A stretch of DNA of 64,000 nucleotides from Spirosoma aureum (lineage in GTDB: Bacteria; Bacteroidota; Bacteroidia; Cytophagales; Spirosomataceae): assembly GCF_011604685.1 (NCBI RefSeq), contig NZ_CP050063.1:5986001-6050000 (forward strand), given 5' to 3'. Positions 17,589 through 26,049 of the stretch are shown piece by piece. The stretch's first letter is position 1, and every line of letters begins with the position of its first letter. Below the pieces are notes generated by a model. That model searched no databases, was not told where the DNA came from, and worked only from the letters and a program-made list of their open reading frames with translations. Made by a program: the position numbers and the translations under genes.

Positions 17589-18860
17589 TTAGAGACGAGC
17601 CAGTTTGCGGTCCAGTAACGCTTGTTCATTAACGGAAGTCGTCAACGAGCGGGCTCGACAATAAGCCTGCCGGGCTGATTCTAATTGACCACTTTGTTCA
17701 TAAAGATCACCCAGAATAGCGTGGTAGTGATGGCTCTTCTCCAATCCATTTAACGCCAAAACTTCCAGAATGGCCGTCATCGGCCCGTCGACCTTTGCCA
17801 GCGCAACTGCCCGATGCAACGCAACAACTGGCGACGGCTTTCGAGCCAATAACAGGTCATAATACAGCAGAATAGTCGACCAGTCCGTCGCTTCATAGGT
17901 TGGAGCCACGCAATGAATCATGGCAATACCAGCCTCCAGATGATATTCGCCCGGCCCATCGCCTTCAGCCGACCGGTCGAGATACTCGTGCCCCTTCTGA
18001 ATTAAAGGCTGACTCCAGCGGCTGCGATCCTGATCGGGAAGTAGCACAATTGCGCCGGTTTCGTCTGTCCGGGCATCGAACCGGGCCGCCTGAAAACACA
18101 TTAGCGAAAGCAGCGCGTGGACGGCAGGAAACTGTGTTTTTGGCGTCTGGGCCAGTAACAGACACAACCGCATAGCCTCTTCACACAAATCCCTGCGAAT
18201 AAGTAAATCTGGATGTGATGAGTTATACCCTTCATTAAAAAGCAGGTAAATGCTCTTCAGCACCGTATCCAGCCGAGAAGTAAGCTGCGTGCCCGTTGGC
18301 ACCTCCAGTCGGATTCCATCCTGACGAATTTTTTCTTTCGCCCGGTAGAGTCGCTTCGTAATGGTTTCATCGTTGGTTAGAAAGGCAACGGCAATTTCAT
18401 GAACGCTCAGTCCGCATAAAATCTTCAGACACATGGCCATCTGTGATTCTACGGCAATAGCTGGATGGCAGATAGCAAACAGCATTCGGAGCTGGCTATC
18501 GGTAATTTCGTCATCAAAAAAATAGTGATTGACCATAGCTTCGGCCGTTTCCTGATTGCTCAGGTAATCAACCTCCAAACTGATCTGATGAAATCGCTTC
18601 TCCCGACGGACCACATCCAGAGCTTTATGTTTAGCTACCCGGTATAGCCATGCTCTTGGATTGTCAGGAATACCTTGAAAGGGCCAGCTTTGCAAAGCCT
18701 GCATCATCGCTTCCTGCACAATATCCTGGGCCAGATCAAGTCGATCGAAACCGAGCATACACGTCAATACCGAGGCCATCCGTCCAGCCTCATGGCGAAA
18801 CAGATGGTCAACCAACTGATTTGGCGTCGTCGAGGGCGACACGGTAGCAGAATCTGGCAT
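17589..18860 (-). CDS. ECF RNA polymerase sigma factor, ECF42-like, with C-terminal extension
   Basis: A 423-residue protein. Sigma region 2 lies at about residues 10-85 (DIVQEAMMQALQSWP, DNPRAWLYRVAKHKALDVVRR) and region 4 at about 115-175. A long helical C-terminal domain (about 190-423) has TPR-like repeats ending LYEQSGQLESARQAYCRARSL. This domain layout, together with a DGPF/YCII gene next door and no anti-sigma gene, is the known pattern of ECF group 42. Regulation is thought to run through the C-terminal domain rather than an anti-sigma factor. The DGPF gene is 48 bases upstream on the same strand, with a GC-rich hairpin between. Confidence 0.88.
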   Translation of the reverse strand: MPDSATVSPSTTPNQLVDHLFRHEAGRMASVLTCMLGFDRLDLAQDIVQEAMMQALQSWPFQGIPDNPRAWLYRVAKHKALDVVRREKRFHQISLEVDYLSNQETAEAMVNHYFFDDEITDSQLRMLFAICHPAIAVESQMAMCLKILCGLSVHEIAVAFLTNDETITKRLYRAKEKIRQDGIRLEVPTGTQLTSRLDTVLKSIYLLFNEGYNSSHPDLLIRRDLCEEAMRLCLLLAQTPKTQFPAVHALLSLMCFQAARFDARTDETGAIVLLPDQDRSRWSQPLIQKGHEYLDRSAEGDGPGEYHLEAGIAMIHCVAPTYEATDWSTILLYYDLLLARKPSPVVALHRAVALAKVDGPMTAILEVLALNGLEKSHHYHAILGDLYEQSGQLESARQAYCRARSLTTSVNEQALLDRKLARL

Positions 18861-18873
18861 TGATACTAAAATG

Positions 18874-18898
18874 GCCCCTCCCCTTTTGGAGGAGGGGC
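18874..18898 (-). terminator. Intercistronic hairpin between the DGPF and sigma-factor genes
   Basis: Eight-base GC-rich arms (GCCCCTCC / GGAGGGGC) surround a nine-base loop. No T-run follows, so it may weaken or process the transcript between the two genes rather than end it. Confidence 0.5.
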
Positions 18899-18908
18899 TT
18901 ATACTGAC

Positions 18909-19265
18909 TTAGCCAAAGTTAACAATAGGGCGTACTTCTACCGACGATCCTTCACTTTCGAAAAGAGGACAGCCGTGGGCTAACTCAGTAGCCTCTTCAA
19001 TGCTGGCTACATTGAGGAGCATGTATCCCCCAATGATTTCTTTTCCTTCTGTGTAAGGGCCATCCGTAACCAGCTGACCGCCTTTGGTCATAAGCTTACC
19101 TGTAGGCATAAGGGCCTCCGTTCCAAGTAGTTTGCCCTGAGCCGCAATACCACCAATCCATTTATTCCATTTTTCCATTTCGGCCTGCATCGCTTCCGGC
19201 GACTGATCCATAAAGTTCTGCTCCTGAGAAAATGGCGAGTGGAAGATAAGCATGAATTTGTCCAT
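18909..19265 (-). CDS. YCII-related DGPF-domain protein
   Basis: A 118-residue protein from the ATG at 19265; the frame extends to 19346, but the leader is not protein-like. It has the DGPF signature in slightly altered form (VTDGPYTEGKEIIGGYMLL, about residues 69-87), the conserved start KFMLIFHS and the ending EVRPI. These small ferredoxin-fold proteins are the standard partners of ECF42 sigma factors, as here with the gene 48 bases downstream. Their biochemical role is unsettled. A second YCII-like protein in the window (51505) pairs instead with an AraC regulator. Confidence 0.9.
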   Translation of the reverse strand: MDKFMLIFHSPFSQEQNFMDQSPEAMQAEMEKWNKWIGGIAAQGKLLGTEALMPTGKLMTKGGQLVTDGPYTEGKEIIGGYMLLNVASIEEATELAHGCPLFESEGSSVEVRPIVNFG

Positions 19266-19701
19266 TCTATTTGTCTGTTTAAGGATTGAAAGATATTGAA
19301 TTTGTTTTTCACCTCTAAGACGAACGGATGTTCTAAATCCGGACAACTGAATTATTTTTTTGAAATTTTTTTAATCCGGCTTCCTGACTCGACTAATCCA
19401 ACTATTAACCACCGATGAGGAGACTGACTTAACAGTCGGTAATGCTTCAGTTTGACATAAAGCTAACCAGATGATAAAGCCTCTGTAAGTAATAGCAGGA
19501 AGCAGCATCAGTCTATAATGTAACGATAAGATGCACCTTCCCTTAAAGCACCTATATAACTTATTGGTATACAGGTAGGTATAATTTCCGATGATTCAAT
19601 AAGTTATTTACCGTTGGTACACAAGTAAGCTTGTTATTACCCAGAATTAAGTAGAATTACTCACTTCTCTTATAGACATCCTAATACTAAATACACCGGT
19701 T
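19266..19701 (+). other. Intergenic region before the repeat protein (436 bp)
   Basis: No gene is supported. The notable feature is a perfect 11-base inverted repeat, ATAACTTATTG (19556-19566) and CAATAAGTTAT (19597-19607), about 95 bases before the repeat-protein start, with the direct repeat GGTATA-n6-GGTATA in its loop. It could be a regulator-binding site or leader structure. A smaller hairpin GACTG/CAGTC lies near 19424-19439. Confidence 0.4.
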
Positions 19702-21975
19702 ATGAATAATACGTCTACAACTCGGTCAATTAGTTGGTTAATTGGGTTGATCCTGTTCTTTTCCTGGAACTTACGGGCGGAAGACAACCCAGGCCGAATC
19801 GAGCCTGGCCATCTGGTTCATTCCAGTGAGATCTTCAGGCTACTAACTCCGGCCGCTGATCTCCCTCCCCTCAGCGCAACAGCTACCGTAGGGGTGCCTT
19901 TCAGCTTCGACCTGCCCTTTCTGATCCCCCTTAATGGTACGACCACTGTAAATGTGACGGGCCTACCCGCCAACGGACTAAGCGTTCAACAAGGTTCTGG
20001 CTTTGGGTCAGTTATTAAGGGGACGCCCCTCACCGCAGGGGTGATGAATCTAACCCTGGTCAACTCCCAAACACCCAGCGGTCTATCTGCCTGGCAAGCC
20101 ATCACACTCACCGTCAACCCTCCGCTCCCTCCCCTCAGCGCGACGGCCACCGTAGGGGTGCCTTTCAGCTTTGATCTGCCCTTTCTGATCCCCCTCAACG
20201 GTACGACCACTGTCAATGTGACGGGGCTGCCTGCCAATGGACTGAGCGTTCAACAAGGCTCCGTTTTTGGATCAGCCATTAAAGGGACGCCCCTCATCGC
20301 AGGAGTGATGAATCTAACCCTGGTCAACTCCCAAACACCCAGTGGCCTATCCGCCTGGAAAGCCATCACACTGACGATTGACCCTCCGCTCCCTCCCCTC
20401 AGCGTGACAGCTACCGTAGGGGTGCCTTTCAGCTTCGATCTGCCCTTTCTGATCCCCCTCAACGGTACGACCACTGTCAATGTGACGGGGCTGCCTGCTA
20501 ATGGACTGAGCGTTCAACAAGGCTCCGTTTTTGGATCAGCCATTAAAGGGACGCCCCTCATCGCAGGAGTGATGAATCTAACCCTGGTCAACTCCCAAAC
20601 ACCCAGTGGCCTATCCGCCTGGAAAGCCATCACACTGACGATTGACCCTCCGCTCCCTCCCCTCAGCGCGACGGCCACCGTAGGGGTGCCTTTCAGCTTC
20701 GATCTGCCCTTTCTGATCCCCCTTAATGTTACGACCACTGTCAATGTGACGGGGCTGCCTGCCAATGGACTGAGCGTTCAACAAGGTTCTGGCTTTGGGT
20801 CAGCCATTAAGGGGACGCCCCTCACTTCAGGAGTGATGAATCTAACCCTGGTCAATTCCCAAACACCCAGCGGCCTATCCGCCTGGAAAGCCATCACACT
20901 CACCGTAACTGGAGGGGCACTGATGCTAATGCCACCCACTTATAACTGTGCAACGGGAGCTTTTCGGTTCAACACCAGCGGAGGAGATGGCAGCCCCATC
21001 ACTTTCTTCGCCATTGGCATAACAGGATCAACGACTAATCCTGACCAGTTTGTCGATACGGATCAGCGCACTGCCAGCGATGCACCGCTAATTCTGCTCC
21101 ACGCTACCCAGAACGGGATAACCGTAACCTACCTGTGGGACATCCGCGCTCAGTGCCCGGTCAACAAACCAGGAGGAGGACTGACATTACTAGCGCCAAC
21201 TTATAACTGTGTAACAGGCTCGTTTCAATTCAATACCAACGGGGGAGATGGCAGCCCCATCACCTTCTTCGCCATTGGTATCACTGGGCCAACCACTTCA
21301 CCTGACCAGTTTGTCGATACGGATCAGCGCACTGCCAGCGATGCACCGCCAATTCTGCTCCACGCTACCCAGAACGGGATAACCGTGACCTACCTGTGGG
21401 ACATCCGCGCTCAGTGCCCGGTCACGTCCACTCCCCCAAGCAGCACTTTGACGCTGTTAGCGCCAACTTACAACTGTGCAACAGGGGCATTTCGGTTCAA
21501 CAGCAGCGGAGGGGATGGCAGCCCCGTCACCTTCTTCGCTATTGGCATTACGGGATCAACGACTAATCCGGATCAGTTCGTAGATACAGAACTGCGCACG
21601 GCCAACGATACCCAACCGATTCTGCTCCAGGCCACGCAGAACGGCACGACCGTGACCTATTTGTGGAACCTGAAAACAGCCTGTGGTCGGGCTCGACTTA
21701 GTGCGACTGATCCAGACCATAGATTGATTGTGAAGGTACTGGGCAACCCAGTCTTAGGCGAGATGGTACACATAGAGGTGAGTGGGGCTGAAGGCCAGCC
21801 CCTGTTCGTAGCCTTACTCAACCAACAGGGACACCCCGTGAGCGAGGGACATATTATGCAGGCGGCTGCTACTGAGCGACTTGATGTAAGGCTTGGCCAT
21901 TCACCAGGAGTGCATCTGCTTCAGGTGAGTATCCCAGGCCAAACGGAAGTGGTGCGGGTGTTGAAGACTGACTAA
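19702..21975 (+). CDS. Large secreted repeat protein with probable type IX secretion tail
   Basis: A 757-residue protein. A signal peptide (about 1-26) is followed by four tandem 88-residue repeats (about residues 54-405), each starting LPPLSATATVGVPFSFDLPF and ending SGLSAWKAITLTV or similar, probably Ig-like/cadherin-like (He_PIG-type) domains. Three repeats of about 87-89 residues come next (about 407-670), each starting with APTYNCATGAFRFN-like sequence and ending AQCPV or similar, with paired cysteines. The last 85 residues (LSATDPDHRL to VRVLKTD) look like a type IX secretion C-terminal domain. It is probably a cell-surface adhesin or gliding-related protein, anchored or released through T9SS. 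The DNA of the 264-base repeats is nearly identical, so copy number may vary by recombination. Confidence 0.82.
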   Translation: MNNTSTTRSISWLIGLILFFSWNLRAEDNPGRIEPGHLVHSSEIFRLLTPAADLPPLSATATVGVPFSFDLPFLIPLNGTTTVNVTGLPANGLSVQQGSGFGSVIKGTPLTAGVMNLTLVNSQTPSGLSAWQAITLTVNPPLPPLSATATVGVPFSFDLPFLIPLNGTTTVNVTGLPANGLSVQQGSVFGSAIKGTPLIAGVMNLTLVNSQTPSGLSAWKAITLTIDPPLPPLSVTATVGVPFSFDLPFLIPLNGTTTVNVTGLPANGLSVQQGSVFGSAIKGTPLIAGVMNLTLVNSQTPSGLSAWKAITLTIDPPLPPLSATATVGVPFSFDLPFLIPLNVTTTVNVTGLPANGLSVQQGSGFGSAIKGTPLTSGVMNLTLVNSQTPSGLSAWKAITLTVTGGALMLMPPTYNCATGAFRFNTSGGDGSPITFFAIGITGSTTNPDQFVDTDQRTASDAPLILLHATQNGITVTYLWDIRAQCPVNKPGGGLTLLAPTYNCVTGSFQFNTNGGDGSPITFFAIGITGPTTSPDQFVDTDQRTASDAPPILLHATQNGITVTYLWDIRAQCPVTSTPPSSTLTLLAPTYNCATGAFRFNSSGGDGSPVTFFAIGITGSTTNPDQFVDTELRTANDTQPILLQATQNGTTVTYLWNLKTACGRARLSATDPDHRLIVKVLGNPVLGEMVHIEVSGAEGQPLFVALLNQQGHPVSEGHIMQAAATERLDVRLGHSPGVHLLQVSIPGQTEVVRVLKTD
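19861..20916 (+). repeat. Four tandem 264-bp coding repeats
   Basis: Units begin at 19861, 20125, 20389 and 20653 with CTCCCTCCCCTCAGCG. The second and third units are almost identical at DNA level; the first and fourth share GGTTCTGGCTTTGGGTCA where the middle two have GGCTCCGTTTTTGGATCA. This mosaic of shared blocks suggests duplication plus gene conversion. Confidence 0.9.
20920..21690 (+). repeat. Three tandem ~264-bp coding repeats of a second type
   Basis: Units begin near 20920, 21181 and 21448 (spacing 261 and 267). Long stretches are identical between units one and two, such as the run encoding FVDTDQRTASDAP; unit three is more diverged. The linkers between units differ in length (Lys-Pro-Gly-Gly-Gly versus Thr-Ser-Thr-Pro-Pro-Ser-Ser). 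Confidence 0.85.
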
Positions 21976-22013
21976 TCAAATCAACCCGACCTGTTTCCGG
22001 ATATAAAGCCAAA

Positions 22014-22043
22014 GCCCGAATCGTAATGATTTGGGCCTTTTGT
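22014..22043 (+). terminator. Probable hairpin terminator after the repeat protein
   Basis: A nine-base stem with one G-U pair (GCCCGAATC / GATTTGGGC) surrounds a five-base loop and is followed by CTTTTGTT. It starts 38 bases after the repeat-protein stop. Confidence 0.5.
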
Positions 22044-22061
22044 TCGAGAAAAAAGCAGTAG

Positions 22062-22151
22062 GACTTTCGCTTAGAAGCATGCCACCGCAACCGCGGACGG
22101 TGGTTATTTAGAACATTATCAGAAACCGTGGCACGTTTCTGTACGAAAGTC
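22062..22151. repeat. Imperfect inverted-repeat element A (REP-like)
   Basis: The left arm at 22062-22087 opens GACTTTCG and ends ATGCCACCG. The right arm at 22126-22151, read as complement, opens GACTTTCG and ends GTGCCACGG. About 20 of 26 positions match, several of the rest allowing G-U. The loop holds a separate small hairpin (CCACCG...CGGTGG). The inner-arm core AACCGTGGCA (22124-22133) also occurs in the elements at 34004 and 60560. It is intergenic, between the repeat protein and the Sua5 gene; the frame 22128-22400 across it is not a gene. Confidence 0.55.
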
Positions 22152-22344
22152 ATAATGCAAAGGTATAGCCTAAAACCTCTGATTGTGGTTTTATTACTAA
22201 TTATTAGCCTGCCCTATTGTGCCGCAACCAAACGATTCGACACAAGCTTACCTGACTGGATATATCTGACTAAATTCAAACTGATACACTACCTGAAAGC
22301 ACGCTCCCACGTAGACCACCGGAAAACTTCGTACCTTTGCGCCC

Positions 22345-23298
22345 ATGACGCAGATTGGCACGGATGTTCGTGTAGCAGCCGAGTTTTTACAAGCAGGTAA
22401 TGTTGTCGGAATTCCGACCGAAACGGTATATGGACTGGCTGGCAATGCCTTTAATCCGGATGCAGTGCTGACTATTTTTCGGGTCAAAAACCGCCCGGCA
22501 TTCGACCCGCTGATTATTCATACCGATTCATTGACCAAGGTCGAACAGTTTGTCACTTCAGTTCCCGAACCGGCCCAAAAACTAGCCCAGCTGTTCTGGC
22601 CTGGGCCATTGACACTGCTTTTACCGAAGCACGACCATATTTCGGATCTCGTTACATCGGGTTTGCCTACCGTTGCCGTACGCATCCCCAACCATCCGCT
22701 CACGCTAGACCTGTTGCGCTCGATTGATTTCCCATTAGCGGCTCCTAGTGCAAATCCATTTGGCTACATTAGCCCAACTACGGCCCAACACGTGGCCGAT
22801 CAGTTGGGCGATCAGATTCCATACATTCTGGACGGCGGCCCGGCCAGCATTGGTCTGGAATCGACAATTATTGGATTTGAGAACAGAAAGGCTACTGTTT
22901 TCCGGCTGGGTGGCATGGCCCTTGAGCAAATCGAACGGATCATCGGGCCAGTTGATGTACGAACTCATTCGACCTCGAACCCCAATGCTCCTGGCATGCT
23001 AAGCAGCCATTATGCTCCGCGTAAACCACTTGTTTTGCTTAAACCGGGCGAAAGTCCTCAGCCCGACAAACATGCCGGAGCACTGGCTTTCCGAGAGCTT
23101 TTTGGAGGCATATCACCTGATAATCAGCGGGTACTATCCCCTACCGGTGACCTGAACGAAGCGGCTAAAAATCTGTTTGCACACTTAAGAACGCTTGATG
23201 CGCTTCCCGTTAAGGTTATCTACGCAGAACAGCTTCCCAATCAGGGGCTGGGCTGGGCAATCAACGACCGTTTGAAACGGGCATCGGCACAAGACTGA
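22345..23298 (+). CDS. L-threonylcarbamoyladenylate synthase (Sua5/YrdC type)
   Basis: A 317-residue two-domain protein. The YrdC catalytic domain spans about residues 5-205 (GIPTETVYGLAGNAF, the RVKNRPAFDPLIIH loop, and SANPFGYISPT with the nucleotide-binding Ser/Asn). The Sua5 domain follows (about 215-315, joined through GMLSSHYAPRKPL). It makes threonylcarbamoyl-AMP from threonine, bicarbonate and ATP for the universal t6A37 tRNA modification. The Sua5 layout, rather than single-domain TsaC, is common in Bacteroidota. The start ATG at 22345 directly precedes the conserved domain. It is convergent with the PLP-enzyme gene, 13 bases apart. Confidence 0.93.
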   Translation: MTQIGTDVRVAAEFLQAGNVVGIPTETVYGLAGNAFNPDAVLTIFRVKNRPAFDPLIIHTDSLTKVEQFVTSVPEPAQKLAQLFWPGPLTLLLPKHDHISDLVTSGLPTVAVRIPNHPLTLDLLRSIDFPLAAPSANPFGYISPTTAQHVADQLGDQIPYILDGGPASIGLESTIIGFENRKATVFRLGGMALEQIERIIGPVDVRTHSTSNPNAPGMLSSHYAPRKPLVLLKPGESPQPDKHAGALAFRELFGGISPDNQRVLSPTGDLNEAAKNLFAHLRTLDALPVKVIYAEQLPNQGLGWAINDRLKRASAQD

Positions 23299-23311
23299 AA
23301 CCCTGAAAAAA

Positions 23312-24241
23312 TTAGTCAGCTTCCAGTTCTTTACTGCGCCCCTGCAAGCCACCGGTATGAACAGCTACGACCGTAGCCTCGTTGGGAAAGTAGCCCTGAC
23401 GGGCCAGATCATAAATACCGTAGAGCATTTTTCCGGTATAGATCTGTTCAAGCTTAACTTCTGTTTTCCGCTCGAATGCCCTAATAAAATCAATCAGTTC
23501 GGGCGTAGTTTTAGCATATCCGCCAAAAGGATAGTCAACTTGTCTGGGCCGGGCAAGAGCCAGACCTGCTTCTATCGGTTCAGAATATAATGTAGTCAGG
23601 TCAAGCCCTTTTAACACCACAAACCCCAACACCACTGTTTCTTTCGGGGCCGATCGCGCCAGACCGGCAACCGTACCACCCGTTCCGACCGGGCAACACA
23701 CATAGTCGGGAATACGGCCCAACTGGGAAATTAATTCGGGAATGATTTCGGCCGTACCGTGTATCGCCAGTTCGTTGGTCCCCCCTTCGGGAATCAGGTA
23801 ACAGGGTCCGAATCGGTTTATCAGGTCGGCCTGGAAGTCCGGATCATCTTTCTGTCGATACTCGGCCCGGCTTATAAAATACAGGGTCATTCCGCACGAT
23901 TCGCAAAAGGCCAGCGTCGGATTACGCGACGAATTGGCCAGTTCCTCTCCTCGTACGATGCCGATGGTTTTAAAACCAAATACCTGCCCCGCTGCAGCCG
24001 TCGCATATAGATGGTTAGAATAGGCTCCACCAAAAGTCAGCAATGTGTTCAGGTGCTGCCTCTGAGCTTCCAGCAGGTTATAAGTCAACTTTCGCCATTT
24101 GTTGCCAGATACCAGGGGATGCAGCAAGTCGTCCCGTTTCAGGAAAAGCCGAATACCGACTGGTTCAGGAAATGGATCATTGAGCAGTTGGACCGGCGAG
24201 TTACCAGCTAATTCAGACAGTTGCCGGGCAAGTTCGTCCAT
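23312..24241 (-). CDS. 1-aminocyclopropane-1-carboxylate deaminase / D-cysteine desulfhydrase family PLP enzyme
   Basis: A 309-residue cytosolic enzyme of the fold-type II PLP family. The Schiff-base lysine is Lys48 in SGNKWRKL, and the phosphate-binding and substrate loop GGAYSNHLYATAAAG follows (about 71-85). VGTGGTVAGLARS (about 182-194) is the glycine-rich PLP phosphate cup. The family covers ACC deaminase and D-cysteine desulfhydrase, and the sequence alone does not separate them. Most bacterial proteins with this short N-terminus behave as D-cysteine desulfhydrases. Gene context offers no clue. It is divergent from the pseudouridine synthase gene. Confidence 0.88.
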   Translation of the reverse strand: MDELARQLSELAGNSPVQLLNDPFPEPVGIRLFLKRDDLLHPLVSGNKWRKLTYNLLEAQRQHLNTLLTFGGAYSNHLYATAAAGQVFGFKTIGIVRGEELANSSRNPTLAFCESCGMTLYFISRAEYRQKDDPDFQADLINRFGPCYLIPEGGTNELAIHGTAEIIPELISQLGRIPDYVCCPVGTGGTVAGLARSAPKETVVLGFVVLKGLDLTTLYSEPIEAGLALARPRQVDYPFGGYAKTTPELIDFIRAFERKTEVKLEQIYTGKMLYGIYDLARQGYFPNEATVVAVHTGGLQGRSKELEAD

Positions 24242-24366
24242 AATCCTTATTTTTGCTGTTTATACGATTTTAATAGCTCGCCGGGAGGCTATCAGCATAC
24301 AGGCATCGAAACTAGCCTGAAGCTGCGCAACACCCTCGGCTATGCTACATCTGCAAATCTGAGAAA

Positions 24367-25401
24367 ATGGTAGCGGAAACGGAAGACGAATTACCCGAAG
24401 ACGACGAATTATACGAACATCACCGCATTGTGGTCGATAAAGGCCAGAGCCTGCTACGCATCGACCGGTTCCTGATGGACCGGCTCCAGAATGCCACGCG
24501 CACCAAAATTCAGGCTGCTATTGATGTGGAGTCCGTACAGGTAAACGGTAAAATCACCAAAGCCAGCTACAAAATCAAACCGGCAGATGTTATAACCGTT
24601 TCGCTGCCTCACCCGCCCCGCGACACCGATATCAAGCCGGAAAACATTCCGCTGACCATCGTATTTGAAGATGACGATCTGCTGGTGCTTAACAAACCAG
24701 CCGGTATGGTCGTGCATCCCGCCCACGGCAACTGGGATGGTACGCTGGTCAACGCACTGGTTTATCACTTCCAGAATCTGCCCACCTCCCGAAATGGTGA
24801 TATCAGGCCTGGCCTGGTACACCGGATCGATAAAGATACATCGGGTTTGATGGTTATTGCCAAGACGGAATACGCCATGACGCACCTGGCAAGGCAGTTT
24901 TTTGACCACAGTATCGAGCGAACCTACAATGCGCTTGTCTGGGGACAGCCGGAGCCAGCCGACGGTACCATCACGGGTTATATCGGTCGAAGCGTGAGGG
25001 ATCGAAAAGTGCAGGTGATCTATGATGACGAGGCCAAAGGCAAATGGTCTGTTACGCATTATAAAACGCTGGAAGCCCTGCGTTACGTCACACTGGTTCA
25101 GTGTAATCTGGAAACTGGCCGTACGCATCAGATCCGGGCACACATGAAGCATATTGGACATCCCTTATTCAACGATGCCATGTATGGCGGTGATCGCATT
25201 CTGCGGGGTAATCCGGTCGGAAGCTATAAAGCCTTTGTCGAAAACGCCTTTAAGCTATTACCCCGGCAGGCATTACACGCAAAATCATTAGGTTTTATCC
25301 ATCCACGCAGTCGCCAGTGGCTCCAGTTCGACTCTGACCTCCCCGACGATTTTCAGGCTACCCTGAGTAAATGGAAGAATTTAATTGCCAATGCACAATG
25401 A
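24367..25401 (+). CDS. RluA-family (RluD-like) ribosomal pseudouridine synthase
   Basis: A 344-residue enzyme with an acidic N-terminal tail, an S4 RNA-binding domain (about residues 25-85, RIDRFLMDRL...VQVNGKITKASYKI) and the RluA catalytic domain (about 95-320). The catalytic aspartate is Asp155 in VHRIDKDTSG, and GRTHQIRAHMKHIGHPL (about 247-263) is the second family motif. By size and S4 presence it is closest to RluD, which modifies helix 69 of 23S rRNA. That assignment is a family inference. It is monocistronic. Confidence 0.9.
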   Translation: MVAETEDELPEDDELYEHHRIVVDKGQSLLRIDRFLMDRLQNATRTKIQAAIDVESVQVNGKITKASYKIKPADVITVSLPHPPRDTDIKPENIPLTIVFEDDDLLVLNKPAGMVVHPAHGNWDGTLVNALVYHFQNLPTSRNGDIRPGLVHRIDKDTSGLMVIAKTEYAMTHLARQFFDHSIERTYNALVWGQPEPADGTITGYIGRSVRDRKVQVIYDDEAKGKWSVTHYKTLEALRYVTLVQCNLETGRTHQIRAHMKHIGHPLFNDAMYGGDRILRGNPVGSYKAFVENAFKLLPRQALHAKSLGFIHPRSRQWLQFDSDLPDDFQATLSKWKNLIANAQ

Positions 25402-25477
25402 ACACGTTGCAATCAGTCTGCTCATCGTTCCTATAAGCCCATCCTTCATTTTATAGATCCTCTACTACATTATACCC

Positions 25478-25930
25478 ATGATTTCAATTCGTCCTGGCAC
25501 CCGTACCGACATTCCACAAGCTTTTGCTCTTGTAACTGAACTTGCCGTTTACGAATTAGCAGCTGATCAGGTTTCCAACTCCGCCGAGCAGATGGCCGAT
25601 GATGGTTTCGGAGCCAATCCGCTTTTCGGGATGCTTGTCGCTGAAGATTCTGAAAGTCAGAAAATTGTTGGCATGGCCTTGTATTATTTCCGGTATTCGA
25701 CCTGGAAAGGCAAGCGTCTTTACCTGGAAGATATTATCGTTACCGAAGATTTTCGCGGTTATGGTATCGGAAAATTACTTTTAGACGCCACGATTGAGAT
25801 GGCTCATGAGACCCATTGCACGGGCATGATGTGGCAGGTACTTGACTGGAATAAGCCTGCTATTGGCTTCTATCAGCAATTTGGTACCCGTTTCGACGAC
25901 GGCTGGACGAACTGTCATCTGGATTTTTGA
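25478..25930 (+). CDS. GNAT family N-acetyltransferase
   Basis: A 150-residue GNAT protein. The acetyl-CoA-binding motif A is seen as VTEDFRGYGIGKLLLDATI (about residues 88-106, R/Q-x-x-G-x-G/A as RGYGIG), and the C-terminal motif NKPAIGFYQQFG (about 129-140) is typical. The N-terminus IRPGTRTDIPQAFALV and the pattern KRLYLEDIIV match the diamine/spermidine acetyltransferase-like branch often called SSAT-like. The substrate is not certain. A hairpin terminator follows. Confidence 0.88.
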   Translation: MISIRPGTRTDIPQAFALVTELAVYELAADQVSNSAEQMADDGFGANPLFGMLVAEDSESQKIVGMALYYFRYSTWKGKRLYLEDIIVTEDFRGYGIGKLLLDATIEMAHETHCTGMMWQVLDWNKPAIGFYQQFGTRFDDGWTNCHLDF

Positions 25931-25950
25931 ACAGGGGACAGGATGCCCGG

Positions 25951-25988
25951 AGCAGGGAGAAAGACCCGTTTCCTAAAATCTCCCTGCT
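25951..25988 (+). terminator. Hairpin terminator after the GNAT gene
   Basis: Perfect ten-base arms (AGCAGGGAGA / TCTCCCTGCT) surround an 18-base loop, starting 20 bases after the stop. Confidence 0.6.
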
Positions 25989-26049
25989 TTGTGCACCCTG
26001 CCCCATGCGCAAAAACCCTATCTTTGCGGTTCGAGAATAGTGACAAAGC

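Noticed and set aside
22128..22400. 90-codon frame overlapping the Sua5 start
   Set aside because: It begins inside inverted-repeat element A and overlaps the well-supported Sua5 gene in another frame.
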